A stretch of DNA of 64,000 bases from Pararhodobacter sp. Lineage in GTDB: Bacteria; Pseudomonadota; Alphaproteobacteria; Rhodobacterales; Rhodobacteraceae. The DNA is taken from contig NZ_JAUCBZ010000012.1 of the NCBI RefSeq assembly GCF_034676545.1, positions 1-64,000 on the forward strand, read 5' to 3'. The position numbers and the translations under genes are program-made. The notes below the pieces were generated by a model. It made no database searches, was not told the DNA's origin, and saw only the letters and a list, made by a program, of their open reading frames with translations. Shown here in pieces: positions 52,382-61,434 of this stretch. Position 1 is the stretch's first letter, and each line of letters begins with the position of its first letter.

Positions 52382-52877
52382 CGGCGGTCTCCTCGGTCTT
52401 GTTCAGTACCAGCTTCAAGAACTCTGATATCCCTTGCAGCAACAGCAGCACGGCCGCGACGGCCATGGCGATCTTGACCGGATACACCGGCATCTGGATC
52501 GAGCCATAGGTGGTTTCGCCCTGATTCCAGGAGCGCAGCGCGAAAAGGTAGCTTTGATGGGTGAACACCCAGGCAAAGGGAAAGAAGAAAAGCGGGTAGC
52601 CCAACAGCTCGACAATGCGCCGCACCGGAGGTTTCAGGATACCCGTCACCAGATCCACGCGCACATGCGCCTGATGTCGCAGGGCATAGCCGCCCAGCAG
52701 GACAAAGTAGAATCCATAGAGATGTTTGGTCAGATCAAACGCCCAAAGTGTCGGCGCATTGAACACATAGCGCAACACGACGTCATAGATGATCAAACCG
52801 GCAAAAATTATGGCAACCCAAGAGATTACTCTACCGACGACCTCATTGAGTCCGTCGATCATTCGGATCAAAAGCAT
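52371..52877 (-). CDS. TRAP transporter small permease (DctQ)
   Basis: A 168-residue DctQ protein with four membrane helices; VVGRVISWVAIIFAGLIIYDVVLRYVFNAPTLWAFDLTKHLYGFYFVLLGGYAL contains the conserved RYVFNAP and glycine-rich segments. GGGAGG precedes the ATG. It is the first gene of the TRAP operon, so its promoter should lie in 52878-52960. Confidence 0.9.
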   Translation of the reverse strand: MLLIRMIDGLNEVVGRVISWVAIIFAGLIIYDVVLRYVFNAPTLWAFDLTKHLYGFYFVLLGGYALRHQAHVRVDLVTGILKPPVRRIVELLGYPLFFFPFAWVFTHQSYLFALRSWNQGETTYGSIQMPVYPVKIAMAVAAVLLLLQGISEFLKLVLNKTEETADVG

Positions 52878-53372
52878 GCTGCCTCCCGCGGACAGGAATT
52901 ACACCTGTGTTTTTTTTCTCACTATTTGGAGTCACGCCAACGAAGTCAACAGCGCCGGGTCGAGAAACACCGCGCCCGCGACGGAATTGGCCCGACGGTT
53001 CCGCGCGCCACGCTCCCCAGAGAAATTCGCCGCCTCCATGGCAGAGGCAAGATTGGCATGGATGATGGCAAAAGGCCCCGATTGGCACCGTGAATGCGGC
53101 GTTGCCCAGCCGTAAGCGCATGAACCGGTGCCCCGTGCTCCGCGCCAGCGAAAAGGTTCGCGCTTGCGCCGTGGAGCGGATGCGACCGAAGGTCGCGGGA
53201 CGGTATTTCCGCGGCGGCGACGCCACCCGCATCCCGCGTCGCGACAAACCAGGCGCGGGTGTGAAGGGGCAACCAGCCCTCTGTGTCACCCTCGCCGAGC
53301 CTGCGCAGCCCCCGCGCCGTGGCGCAATCCGGCAAAGCACCAACGCTGAAGATCGCCCGCCGGTCTGTGATA
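52878..53372. other. Gene-free or decayed region
   Basis: These 495 bp hold the likely promoter of the TRAP operon at the low end, including an A-run on the minus strand at 52911-52919. The rest shows several overlapping open frames on both strands, none with a recognisable domain, good start or ribosome binding site. On the minus strand, segments in different frames look protein-like (ARGLRRLGEGDTEGWLPLH and FAIIHANLASAMEAANFSG), which would fit a frameshifted, decayed gene. I cannot name it. Confidence 0.35.
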
Positions 53373-53798
53373 TCAGCGATGCGTTTGCGCCTTGCACAGC
53401 CGGTGATCGCCGAGGATCTCGATCACCCGGCAATGCCCCACCTCGCCGCCTTCGCAGCGCGCCAGCATCCGCGCCAACTCATCGCGCAGATCATTCAGGA
53501 TGGCGATGCGCCGCGTCACGGTTTTCAGATGACGGTCGGTGATTTCATGCGCGTGCTGGCACGAGAGATCCGGGCGATCGGTCAGGCTGGCCAGTTCCAG
53601 GATATCGTCCAGCTCGAAGCCCAGTTCACGCGCATGGCGGATGAAGGTGAGCCGTTCCAGCGCCGCCTGACCGTATCGGCGCTGCCCGCCCTCGGTTCGG
53701 TCCGGTTCCGGCAACACGCCGCGCGCCTCGTAAAAGCGGATGGTGGTGACCTTCACGCCGCTCCGGCGCGCCATGTCGCCGATGGAATACTGCGCCAT
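53373..53798 (-). CDS. MerR-family metal-responsive regulator (Zn/Cd/Pb type)
   Basis: A 141-residue MerR regulator: YSIGDMARRSGVKVTTIRFYEARGVLPEP is the DNA-binding domain, followed by the dimer helix. Metal-ligand candidates are C80, C115, H122 and C123, similar to the C77/C112/C119 pattern of CadR and the ZntR set, so zinc, cadmium or lead is the probable inducer rather than copper. The gene is divergent from a CDF exporter, and the shared promoter has the long spacer typical of MerR control. Confidence 0.88.
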   Translation of the reverse strand: MAQYSIGDMARRSGVKVTTIRFYEARGVLPEPDRTEGGQRRYGQAALERLTFIRHARELGFELDDILELASLTDRPDLSCQHAHEITDRHLKTVTRRIAILNDLRDELARMLARCEGGEVGHCRVIEILGDHRLCKAQTHR

Positions 53799-53811
53799 TG
53801 AGCTTTTCCTC

Positions 53812-53842
53812 TTGACCCTATAGCGACTGTAGCTTGCATAAG
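53812..53842 (+). promoter_or_regulatory. MerR-type promoter of the CDF exporter gene
   Basis: TTGACC (53812-53817) and CATAAG (53837-53842) are separated by 19 bp, longer than optimal and typical of promoters that MerR proteins activate by DNA twisting. The spacer contains the imperfect dyad CTATAG-CGA-CTGTAG, similar to the CTATAGT element of cadmium- and lead-responsive operators. Confidence 0.6.
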
Positions 53843-53893
53843 CCTATCAGGCTAGCGGGAATCACCGCCCCTTGGCATGGCATTTGAAGGAAT

Positions 53894-54838
53894 TTGACCT
53901 TGGCACATGGACATCACCACCACCACGTTGACCCAGAGGCCGGCGACCGCCGGGTCTTTGCCGCGATAGCGGTCAATATGGGGCTGACCGTCGCGCAGGT
54001 GATCGGCGGCGTTCTGTCGGGGTCGCTGGCGCTGATCGCCGATGCGCTGCACAATTTTTCCGACGCGATCTCGCTGATCATCGCCTTTGCCGCCCGCAAG
54101 ATTGCCCGCAAACCCCGCGATGCGGCGATGACCTTTGGCTATGGCCGGATCGAGATCGTCGCGGCGCTGGTCAACTATACGACGCTGATCATCCTCGGGC
54201 TGTATCTGCTGTATGAGGCCGCCGGGCGGTTCCTCGAGCCGCAGCCGGTGGCGGGCTGGATGATCGTGATCATCGCCGGGATCGCGCTGGCGGTGGATGT
54301 TGCCACGGCGCTGCTGACCTATTCGCTGTCCAAAGAAAGCATGAACATCCGCGCGGCCTTTCTGCACAACGTGGCCGATGCCCTGGGCTCGGTGGCGGTG
54401 ATCGTCGCGGGGACGCTGATCATCCTCTATGACTGGTGGATCATCGACCCGATCGTGACGGTGTTGATCGCCGGCTATATCCTGTGGCACGCGTTCCTTG
54501 AAATCGGGCCGGTCATCCGCATCCTGATGCTGGGCAGCCCGCCCGATATCGACACCGAGGCCGTGTTGCAGGCCGTGCTGGCCACCGAGGGCGTGGACGG
54601 CATTCATCACGCGCATTTCTGGCAGATGACCGAGCATCGCGCGGCCTTCAACGCGCATGTGGTGATCGTGGCGGGGGAATGGAGCCGCGCTGACGCGATC
54701 AAGGCGGCGATCAAGGCCGCGCTGCATCAGCAGTTCGACATTGATCACACGGTGCTGGAGCTGGAATGCGCGCGCCATGTCTGCCGTGAGACGTCGAAAT
54801 TCGGCTTCGATCACAGCCATGCGGCGCATGGCGGCTAA
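53894..54838 (+). CDS. Cation diffusion facilitator metal exporter (CzcD/ZitB type)
   Basis: A 314-residue CDF transporter with six membrane helices. It has a histidine-rich N-terminus (HGHHHHHVD), metal-site motifs SLALIADALHNFSDAISL and AFLHNVADALGSVAVI, and a C-terminal ferredoxin-like cytoplasmic domain ending in DHSHAAHGG. It exports Zn, Cd or Co in exchange for protons. The start is a TTG at 53894 with GAAGGA upstream, as no ATG lies before the His-rich tail. Divergent MerR regulation is predicted. Confidence 0.9.
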   Translation: MTLAHGHHHHHVDPEAGDRRVFAAIAVNMGLTVAQVIGGVLSGSLALIADALHNFSDAISLIIAFAARKIARKPRDAAMTFGYGRIEIVAALVNYTTLIILGLYLLYEAAGRFLEPQPVAGWMIVIIAGIALAVDVATALLTYSLSKESMNIRAAFLHNVADALGSVAVIVAGTLIILYDWWIIDPIVTVLIAGYILWHAFLEIGPVIRILMLGSPPDIDTEAVLQAVLATEGVDGIHHAHFWQMTEHRAAFNAHVVIVAGEWSRADAIKAAIKAALHQQFDIDHTVLELECARHVCRETSKFGFDHSHAAHGG

Positions 54839-54866
54839 CGGTCGGACCCGGTTTGGACGGCGCGTT

Positions 54867-54905
54867 GCGGGCCATTGGCGCGACTGTTTTGCGCCTTTGG
54901 CCCGC
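54867..54905. terminator. Long hairpin between convergent genes
   Basis: GCGGGCC (54867-54873) pairs with GGCCCGC (54899-54905), and GGCGC (54877-54881) with GCGCC (54891-54895), with a symmetric 3-nt internal loop. It sits between the stops of the convergent CDF and MliC-like genes. There is no U-tract after it, so it may be a weak bidirectional terminator or an mRNA-end stabiliser. Confidence 0.4.
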
Positions 54906-54915
54906 GGTTGCTGGT

Positions 54916-55266
54916 TTATTGCCCCTCGGTGACACAGTCCAAAACGGTTTCTTCGGTCATGAGGTTTTTCAACGTGGCCCCTTCGCCGGTTGACCACCAC
55001 TCATATTGCCCCGCGACATAGCGCGCGCCGGATGCCGAGATAACGCCGACGAAAACGCGGGTGTCATCGTCAACCGGCACCAGCGCCAGACTGTCGGTTT
55101 CCGACGTGGCATAATGGACCTGCACAGTTCCCTTTGCACCGCATTGATAGGTTGTGGTGTTGAGATAGGCATCGTCAAGCTCGATGGTGATGGCAAGCGA
55201 TGTATCGGCGGTTGCCGTCGTGGCGGTCAGGGCCAGCAGGGCAAGACCGAGGGCAATGTTTTTCAT
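54916..55266 (-). CDS. MliC-domain protein, probable C-type lysozyme inhibitor
   Basis: A 116-residue secreted protein with a signal peptide (IALGLALLALTATTATA). The mature part fits the MliC domain: TYQCGAKGTVQVHYA, SASGARYVAGQYEWWSTGEGATL, and a C-terminal cysteine that can pair with the one in TYQC. The SxSGxRY motif is the part that inserts into lysozyme. No lipobox cysteine is seen, so it is likely free in the periplasm. Its gene is convergent with the CDF exporter. Confidence 0.7.
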   Translation of the reverse strand: MKNIALGLALLALTATTATADTSLAITIELDDAYLNTTTYQCGAKGTVQVHYATSETDSLALVPVDDDTRVFVGVISASGARYVAGQYEWWSTGEGATLKNLMTEETVLDCVTEGQ

Positions 55267-55439
55267 AGCGTTTCCTTTGTGGGGTGCAGCGTCATTTCAG
55301 CCGAGATTACCGGGTCTTGCGCCAGAGGTCGAGGTCCACCTCGGCGCTCTGCACGGGCGCGTGAACAGGGTTCGGACGCGCGCCAGACCCGCGCCGGAAC
55401 CGCGCCGCACAGGGTCGACGCCGACACGTCAGGGGGCAA

Positions 55440-56063
55440 TCAACGCGCCAGCGCCAGGACCGCGCAAAATTCTTCGGCGAGGTCCGGGATACCGCGCCGG
55501 TTTCCGGCAATCTGACCCTCGAGCAGATGCCGGAAAACGCCGTCCACGGCGCCGTAAAGCACCTGAATCGACGCCCCCGAGGCACCCTCGCCCGCGATCT
55601 GCGCCACCAGCCCGATCAGCGAGGCTTCGATCTCGGTGACGACGGGCTGAAAGACCGGGTCGAACAGCGCCTGATTGCGGATGTCATACCACAGCCGGTG
55701 GGTGTCCGCGTCCTCGACAATCGCGGCGGCCAACCCCTCGGCAAAGGCGCGAAACAGGCTTTCGCGGGTGTCGGCCCCGGCAATGCGGGCGCTGATCTCG
55801 GCGGCGAACCGCTCTTTGTAGAGCCGCACGCAATAGATCAGCAGTTGCTCTTTGTTTTCAAAGTAATAGTGCAACATGCCCAAGGAGAAATCGGACTGCG
55901 CGGCGATGTCGCGCAGGGTGGTATTGGCGTAGCCATAGCGTTTGAGCGCCTCGATGGCGCTTTCGGCCAGCTCGCGTTTCTTGGCGTCGCGCTTGGCCCC
56001 CTTGGTGGCGGCGCGCACCGCGAGCTTTCCTATCGGCTTTTGATCGGTCATGGCCGCGCCCAT
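55440..56063 (-). CDS. TetR-family regulator
   Basis: A 207-residue TetR regulator: AIEALKRYGYANTTLRDIAAQSDFSLGMLHYYFENKEQLLIYCV is the helix-turn-helix, with a ligand domain of the BetI-like type behind it (DTHRLWYDIRNQALFDP). It is the last gene of a four-gene minus-strand operon (GMC dehydrogenase, acyl-CoA ligase, aldehyde dehydrogenase, tetR), 12 bp after the aldehyde dehydrogenase stop. An ATG at 56051 is an alternative start. It probably acts on the palindrome at 61164-61179. Confidence 0.85.
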   Translation of the reverse strand: MGAAMTDQKPIGKLAVRAATKGAKRDAKKRELAESAIEALKRYGYANTTLRDIAAQSDFSLGMLHYYFENKEQLLIYCVRLYKERFAAEISARIAGADTRESLFRAFAEGLAAAIVEDADTHRLWYDIRNQALFDPVFQPVVTEIEASLIGLVAQIAGEGASGASIQVLYGAVDGVFRHLLEGQIAGNRRGIPDLAEEFCAVLALAR

Positions 56064-56075
56064 ACCTTTCCCAGT

Positions 56076-57815
56076 TTACCCCAGCAAGGCGTGTATAAAG
56101 ATCCGCGGCAGTTTCAGCCAGCCCGGCTTGTACTGAAACCGGGTCAGAAGGCGGCCGATCTTGTGCTGGCGGCGGTTGGTGATGAACCATGGCGGACGCG
56201 GCAACAGCGTGAAGCGTCCGGACAAGAGGTTGCGCGGGAACGGGCTCCAGGGGGCCTCGACCACCGTGCGTTCGGTGGCGTCCAGCATGAAGCTGTTGTG
56301 CACCGTGCCGATCCCCGATTCCACGTTTTGCAGCGTCGCGCCCGCGAACCCGCCCCACGGCACCGGTGCCAGCAAAAAGCCCAGCCCGGTCCAGGCGTTG
56401 ATCGCAATCGTGCCATAGCGGAACTCGGCCAGGATCTCTTCGAACCGGGTGTGGCCGATCTTGCGGATCGTCGCGGGGTGGATCAGGATATTGCCGCCCA
56501 GAGTGCCATAGAGCTTGTCATTGGCCCAGGCGATGGCCGCGCACAGATAGGTTTCGGCATCCGTGCCGTCCAGATGCTTGACGCCAAGCGCCGGGGCAAA
56601 AACCTCGTGCTGCTTGAGCCATTCGCTATCGCCACGCTCCATATCCGCGACATAGCAGGGCGGCACGTTCGGCCCGCGGTCGAACTGCTGCTCGCTGTCG
56701 GCGCGTTCGGCAAATTCGGCCATGCGCCCCTCGGCCCCCGGATAATAGGCCTCGCGCCGGGCGTGTTCGGCCATGACGCGGGCCACCTCTTTCATCAGCG
56801 GCTCGGCCTTGTCCCAGCCGCGCGGCAGCACCAGAGATTGCACCGCGACGCAGTTGAAGCCCGAGTTGTGCAGCTTTTGCGTGGCGATATGCTCGGCCTG
56901 AAAGCGGATATCCGCCGCCGACCACGGGCCGGGCACGACAATCGTCGGGCAGACCGCGCCCAGTTCGGACGTCATCGGGCGCGGGTTCTTGGGCGTGCCG
57001 GCGGCCTTGTTGCGCGCGCCTTCGTCGCCCGTGCCCCAGACGATGCCGTCATGGGTGGCCCGCGCGCCGGTGATGTGGATTTCCTCGACCAGCGGATGAT
57101 GTGTCAGATAGGCCCCCGCCGCCCCGTCGCCCTTGACGATGCGCAGCGCATCGCGGTCGATCAGCGGTTTGAGCGCGGCGCGCAGATACTCGGTCAGATA
57201 ATCGTTGACCGGGTTCATTTTCAGCAGCACCACCTGATGCTCCAGAAACAGTTTCTGGAACGCATCCAGCGGCGAGATCGCGGCGATATTGCCCGCGCCC
57301 AGCACCAGCGCCACCTTGCCAACCCGCTTTTCCGGCGGCGTGTCATAGGCGGTGGCGGCGTGGTTTTTGAGGGTCGCCGGGGTCACGCCCGGTTGCATCC
57401 AGATATCGGCCTTGACCCCTGACAGCAGCAGCCGGTCCCAGATCGAATGCGGCACGACGCGCACCGCCGTCTGCCCGTTGGGCAAGCGCCGGGTCGGCAG
57501 GTGGCGCAGATAGGCCTTGCCCTCAAGCTGCGACAGGGTCTGCATCAGCCCGTTGCACATGCCCATCACGGCATAAGGGCCGCTGATCCATTCCTCGCCC
57601 GCCAGCGGCGAGTCCGGCGCGAGGCGTTTCTTGCGCGCGGCGGTGGTGGCCCAACCCTCGGCCACCGGCATCAGCGCATCCTTGACCGCTTGCAGCAGCG
57701 CGATCCGCTCGGCAACCGGGGTCCGCGCCCAGGCGTGCTTGGCGGCGTCGAGCGCCTCGAGATCGGCGTCATAGGCCGCGCGCGGATCGGGGGTGATGGT
57801 GCTTTGATGTTTCAT
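56076..57815 (-). CDS. Aldehyde dehydrogenase family protein, long form
   Basis: At 579 residues it is about 80 longer than most aldehyde dehydrogenases. Catalytic E284 (MTSELGAVCP) and C322 (LHNSGFNCVAVQS) are present, as is a cofactor segment (VALVLGAGNIAAISPLDAFQKLF). The extra length includes an N-terminal segment and a basic, aromatic C-terminus (RRQHKIGRLLTRFQYKPGWLKLPRIFIHALLG) that may attach it to membranes. With the alcohol dehydrogenase and acyl-CoA ligase in the operon, it would oxidise a fatty aldehyde to the acid. Confidence 0.85.
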   Translation of the reverse strand: MKHQSTITPDPRAAYDADLEALDAAKHAWARTPVAERIALLQAVKDALMPVAEGWATTAARKKRLAPDSPLAGEEWISGPYAVMGMCNGLMQTLSQLEGKAYLRHLPTRRLPNGQTAVRVVPHSIWDRLLLSGVKADIWMQPGVTPATLKNHAATAYDTPPEKRVGKVALVLGAGNIAAISPLDAFQKLFLEHQVVLLKMNPVNDYLTEYLRAALKPLIDRDALRIVKGDGAAGAYLTHHPLVEEIHITGARATHDGIVWGTGDEGARNKAAGTPKNPRPMTSELGAVCPTIVVPGPWSAADIRFQAEHIATQKLHNSGFNCVAVQSLVLPRGWDKAEPLMKEVARVMAEHARREAYYPGAEGRMAEFAERADSEQQFDRGPNVPPCYVADMERGDSEWLKQHEVFAPALGVKHLDGTDAETYLCAAIAWANDKLYGTLGGNILIHPATIRKIGHTRFEEILAEFRYGTIAINAWTGLGFLLAPVPWGGFAGATLQNVESGIGTVHNSFMLDATERTVVEAPWSPFPRNLLSGRFTLLPRPPWFITNRRQHKIGRLLTRFQYKPGWLKLPRIFIHALLG

Positions 57816-57816
57816 C

Positions 57817-59448
57817 TCATGCGTCCTTGTCTTGCAGCAGGATATCGCCGTAATCGTCGCGCAGCTTGGCCTTGATCACCTTGCCGGTGGCACCCATTGG
57901 CAGGGCCTCGACAAAGATCACCTTGTCGGGCACCTGCCAGCTTGCCACCTTGCCGTCATAAAAGGCCAGAATCTCTGCCTCGCTGACCTCGGCGCCGGCA
58001 GCCTTGAGCACCACCAGAACCGGGCGCTCGTCCCATTTCGGGTGCCGTGCGGCGATGGCGGCAGCGTTGGCAACGGCGGGGTGGCCGATGGCGATGTTCT
58101 CTAGCTCGACCGTCGAGATCCATTCACCGCCCGATTTGATGATGTCCTTGGACCGGTCGCGGATCACCATGTAACCATCCGCATCGAGCGTCGCCACATC
58201 GCCGGTATCGAACCAGCCATCCAGCGTCAGCGCGCTTTTGTCGGCCTTGAAATAGGTATCGACGATCCAGTGCCCGCGGATCTGCAACTCGCCCTGCGTC
58301 TTGCCGTCTTGCGGCAGGATGTGCCCCGCCTCATCGACGAGGCGCAACTCGACGCCATAGGGTGGCCGCCCCTGACCCAGCCGCAGCGCTGCCTTGTCGG
58401 CGTCGGACAGGCCCTGATGCTTTTGCAACAACTGGTTCAGCGTGCCCAGCGGCGAGGTTTCGGTCATGCCCCAGGCGTGGATCAGCTCGACCCCGTATTT
58501 GTCGCGAAACGCCGGGATCATCGACGGCGGCAGCGCCGAGCCGCCGACCACCGTGCGTTTCAGGCTTGCCGCCTTGCTGCCGGTTTTCTCCAGCGCGCCC
58601 AGAAGGCCCATCCAGATCGTCGGCACACCCAGCGCCAGCGTCACGCCCTCGCCGTCGATCAGCTTGACCAGGCTTTCGCCATCCAGCCCCGGCCCGGGCA
58701 GGATCAGCTTGGCGCCGTTCGCCGCCGCGATATAGGGCACGCCCCAGGCATTGACGTGGAACATCGGCACCACCGGCAACACCGTGTCCTTGGCCGAGAT
58801 CGCCAAGCCATCGGGCTGGTTCCCGGCCAAGGAGTGCAACATCGTCGAGCGATGGGTATAGAGCACACCCTTGGGGTTGCCGGTGGTGCCCGAGGTATAG
58901 CACAGCGACGAGGCGCGGGTCTCGTCGAAGCGCGGCCAGACATAGGCGTCGTCGCCGGTCTCCAGCAGTTCGTCATAGAACTCCAGCCCGTCCAGCATCT
59001 CTGCCGCCGCATCGTCGCGCGGGCCCATCAGCACGAAATGCTCGACGTTCTTGAACTGCGCTTTCAGCTTGGCGACGGCGGGCAGAAAGGTCGCGTCAAA
59101 GAACAGCACCTTGTCATCGGCATGGTTGACGATGAAAATCAGTTGCTCGGGGTGCAGGCGCGGGTTGATCGTGTGGCACACCAGACCGGCCCCGGCCACG
59201 CCAAAGTAAATCTCCATATGGCGGCGGTTGTTCCACGCGATCGTCGCACAGCGCGCCTCGGGTTGCAGGCCCAGCCGCTCCAATGCCGAGGCCAGCCGCC
59301 GGGCGTTCGCCTCCAGCGTGGCCCAGGTCGCGCGCTCGATGCCGCCCGCGGTTTCCACCGACACGACCTCGGTCTTGCCGTGATAGCGCGCCGCATGGGC
59401 GATCAGGTTCGAGATCAGCAACGGCTGATCCATCATTTTTCCAAGCAT
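57817..59448 (-). CDS. Medium/long-chain fatty acid-CoA ligase
   Basis: A 543-residue ANL ligase: SSLCYTSGTTGNPKGVLYTHRS (ATP binding), AWGMTETSPLGT, DGWFDTGDVATLDADGYMVIRDRSKDIIKSGGEWIS and the catalytic lysine near the end in GATGKVIKAKLRD. It is of the AlkK type that activates medium-chain fatty acids. The gene starts 11 bp after the GMC dehydrogenase stop and lies 1 bp before the aldehyde dehydrogenase start. Confidence 0.9.
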   Translation of the reverse strand: MLGKMMDQPLLISNLIAHAARYHGKTEVVSVETAGGIERATWATLEANARRLASALERLGLQPEARCATIAWNNRRHMEIYFGVAGAGLVCHTINPRLHPEQLIFIVNHADDKVLFFDATFLPAVAKLKAQFKNVEHFVLMGPRDDAAAEMLDGLEFYDELLETGDDAYVWPRFDETRASSLCYTSGTTGNPKGVLYTHRSTMLHSLAGNQPDGLAISAKDTVLPVVPMFHVNAWGVPYIAAANGAKLILPGPGLDGESLVKLIDGEGVTLALGVPTIWMGLLGALEKTGSKAASLKRTVVGGSALPPSMIPAFRDKYGVELIHAWGMTETSPLGTLNQLLQKHQGLSDADKAALRLGQGRPPYGVELRLVDEAGHILPQDGKTQGELQIRGHWIVDTYFKADKSALTLDGWFDTGDVATLDADGYMVIRDRSKDIIKSGGEWISTVELENIAIGHPAVANAAAIAARHPKWDERPVLVVLKAAGAEVSEAEILAFYDGKVASWQVPDKVIFVEALPMGATGKVIKAKLRDDYGDILLQDKDA

Positions 59449-59459
59449 GTCGTTCCCCC

Positions 59460-61094
59460 TTATTTGGCCGCGATGGCGGCGTTCGAGATACCGCGGATCA
59501 TGTCGGCGGCCTTCTCGGCGATCATGATGGTCGGCGCGTTGGTATTGCCGCCGATCAGCGTCGGCATCACGCTGGCATCCACCACGCGCAGCCCCTCCAG
59601 CCCGCGCACCTTCAACTCCGGATCGACCACGGCCATGTCATCGGTGCCCATCTTGCAGGTGCCCACCGGGTGATAGATCGTGTCGGCGCGGGCGCGGATG
59701 TGTTTCTCCCACTCCGCATCGCTCATCCCGTCGGTGACGCCGAACAACTCCTTGTGGCGGTACTTGTTCATCGGCTCCTGCATCAGGATCTCGCGGGTGA
59801 TCTTGGCCCCGGCGATCAGTGTTTTCAGGTCGCGGTCATCCGACAGGTATTTCGGGTCAATCCCCGGATCGGCCATCGGGTCGGCCGATTGCAGGAACAC
59901 CTCGCCGCGCGAGAACGGTCTGAGCGCGCAGACATGGCACGAGAACCCATAGCCCGGATGCAGCTTGCGCGCGTGGTCATCGACGATGGAGATCACGAAA
60001 TGCAGTTGCACATCGGGCTTGTCCATCGTCCGCTCGGTTTTCAGGAACCCGGCCCCCTCGGCAAAGGGCGTGGCGATCATGCCGGTGCCGTTCTTGCGCC
60101 AGGCGAACATATGCTTGAGCAGGTTGACGCTGCCGGTCAGGCCAATGCCGAAATTGTCGGTATCCTTCGATTTCCAGCCCAGAATGAAATCCAGATGATC
60201 CTGCAGGTTTTGCCCCACGCCGGGCAGCTCATGCACCATCGTGATGCCGTGACGGGTGATATCCTCGCGGCGACCGACGCCCGACAGTTGCAAAAGCTGC
60301 GGTGACCCGAAAGCCCCGCCGCACAGGATCACCTCGCGCCGCGCGCGCACCTGATGGCTCTGGCCCTTCTGGCGATAGGCGACGCCGGTGGCGCGCTTGC
60401 CCTCGAACAGGATACGCTCGGCGCGGACCTTGGTCAGCACCGTCAGGTTCGGGCGCTGGTCCATCACCGGATGCAGATAGGCGGCGGCGGCAGAGCAGCG
60501 TTCGCCGTTGCGCTCGGGGCTGTGGAACTGGGTCACGGCATAGGGGCCGAAGCCCTCGTTGTCGCCGGTGTTGAAATCCTCGCTGCGCCGGTATTGCAGC
60601 CGCGTTGCGGCCTCGACAAAGGCCTCGGTGATCGGGCGCGGGCTTTTCTGGTGGCTGACATGCAGCGGACCGCTTGCGCCGTGATGTTCGCCCGCGCCGT
60701 CCTCGTTGTTCTCCGAGCGCTTGAAATAGGGCAGGACGCTTTCCCAGTCCCAGCCCTCGCAGCCCAGATCGGCCCATGTGTCATAGTCGTCGCGGTGGCC
60801 GCGCACATAGAGCATGGCGTTGATCGCGCTGGAGCCGCCAAGCGCGCGCCCGCGCGGCTGATAGCCCCGTCGCCCGTTCAGCCCCGGCTGCGGCACGGTG
60901 TTGAAGGCCCAGTTGTTGATCTTGCCGTGTCCCGGCAGCACCGCCACCACGGCAGCCGGCGCGCGCACCAGAATCCCGTCGCCGCGCCCGCCCGCTTCCA
61001 ACAGGCAAACCGTTGTCGCGGCGTCCTCGCTCAGCCGCGCGGCCAAGGTGGCACCCGCCGATCCGCCGCCCACGATCACATAATCGAAGTCCAT
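59460..61094 (-). CDS. GMC-family alcohol dehydrogenase (choline dehydrogenase/AlkJ type)
   Basis: A 544-residue flavoprotein: FDYVIVGGGSAGATLAARLSE (FAD binding), RGRALGGSSAINAMLYVRGHRDDYD (GMC signature 1), GSPQLLQLSGVG (signature 2) and the active-site HPVGTCKMG. AlkJ-type members oxidise medium-chain alcohols and pass electrons to quinones; choline dehydrogenase is the other close group. The operon with fatty aldehyde and acyl-CoA enzymes favours an alcohol substrate. The ATG at 61094 has GAGGAG upstream; a longer in-frame reading would cross the operator region. Confidence 0.88.
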   Translation of the reverse strand: MDFDYVIVGGGSAGATLAARLSEDAATTVCLLEAGGRGDGILVRAPAAVVAVLPGHGKINNWAFNTVPQPGLNGRRGYQPRGRALGGSSAINAMLYVRGHRDDYDTWADLGCEGWDWESVLPYFKRSENNEDGAGEHHGASGPLHVSHQKSPRPITEAFVEAATRLQYRRSEDFNTGDNEGFGPYAVTQFHSPERNGERCSAAAAYLHPVMDQRPNLTVLTKVRAERILFEGKRATGVAYRQKGQSHQVRARREVILCGGAFGSPQLLQLSGVGRREDITRHGITMVHELPGVGQNLQDHLDFILGWKSKDTDNFGIGLTGSVNLLKHMFAWRKNGTGMIATPFAEGAGFLKTERTMDKPDVQLHFVISIVDDHARKLHPGYGFSCHVCALRPFSRGEVFLQSADPMADPGIDPKYLSDDRDLKTLIAGAKITREILMQEPMNKYRHKELFGVTDGMSDAEWEKHIRARADTIYHPVGTCKMGTDDMAVVDPELKVRGLEGLRVVDASVMPTLIGGNTNAPTIMIAEKAADMIRGISNAAIAAK

Positions 61095-61163
61095 CTTCCA
61101 AGCTCCTCTCTTGGTATCCGTCAGCGATTCTCCCGGTCGCCTCAGCTTTATCAAACAAACAAA

Positions 61164-61179
61164 CTGGACACCTGTCCAG
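61164..61179. promoter_or_regulatory. Operator-like palindrome in the GMC/fadE divergent region
   Basis: CTGGACACCTGTCCAG has perfect 7-bp arms (CTGGACA and TGTCCAG). It lies 70 bp upstream of the GMC gene and 256 bp before fadE. The rest of this 340-bp intergenic region shows no gene. The TetR protein of the operon is the likely ligand; the region should hold both divergent promoters. Confidence 0.55.
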
Positions 61180-61434
61180 AAAAAACGTTCAGAGCAGTTC
61201 GCGACGTAACGGCAAAACCGCATCCGTTTCCCGCCGCAGCGGGGCGCGGCCCTCGATCCGTTGCGTGGCAAAATGAGGTCTAAGTCCAATAAGCAGTGTT
61301 ATGTTAAATCATCTGGTGTTCCAACGGTTTGACCCTGCACGGGTCGATGCCCGAGCGCGACGCGCGGCGTGGTTCGACCGCGTCTTGCGGAACGAATCGC
61401 GCAGCGGCTGGTTAGAGTCAGCAAGGAGCATGAC

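Noticed and set aside
55527..57422. Plus-strand 631-codon frame opposite tetR and the aldehyde dehydrogenase
   Set aside because: Antisense shadow; the minus-strand products have clear catalytic and DNA-binding motifs.
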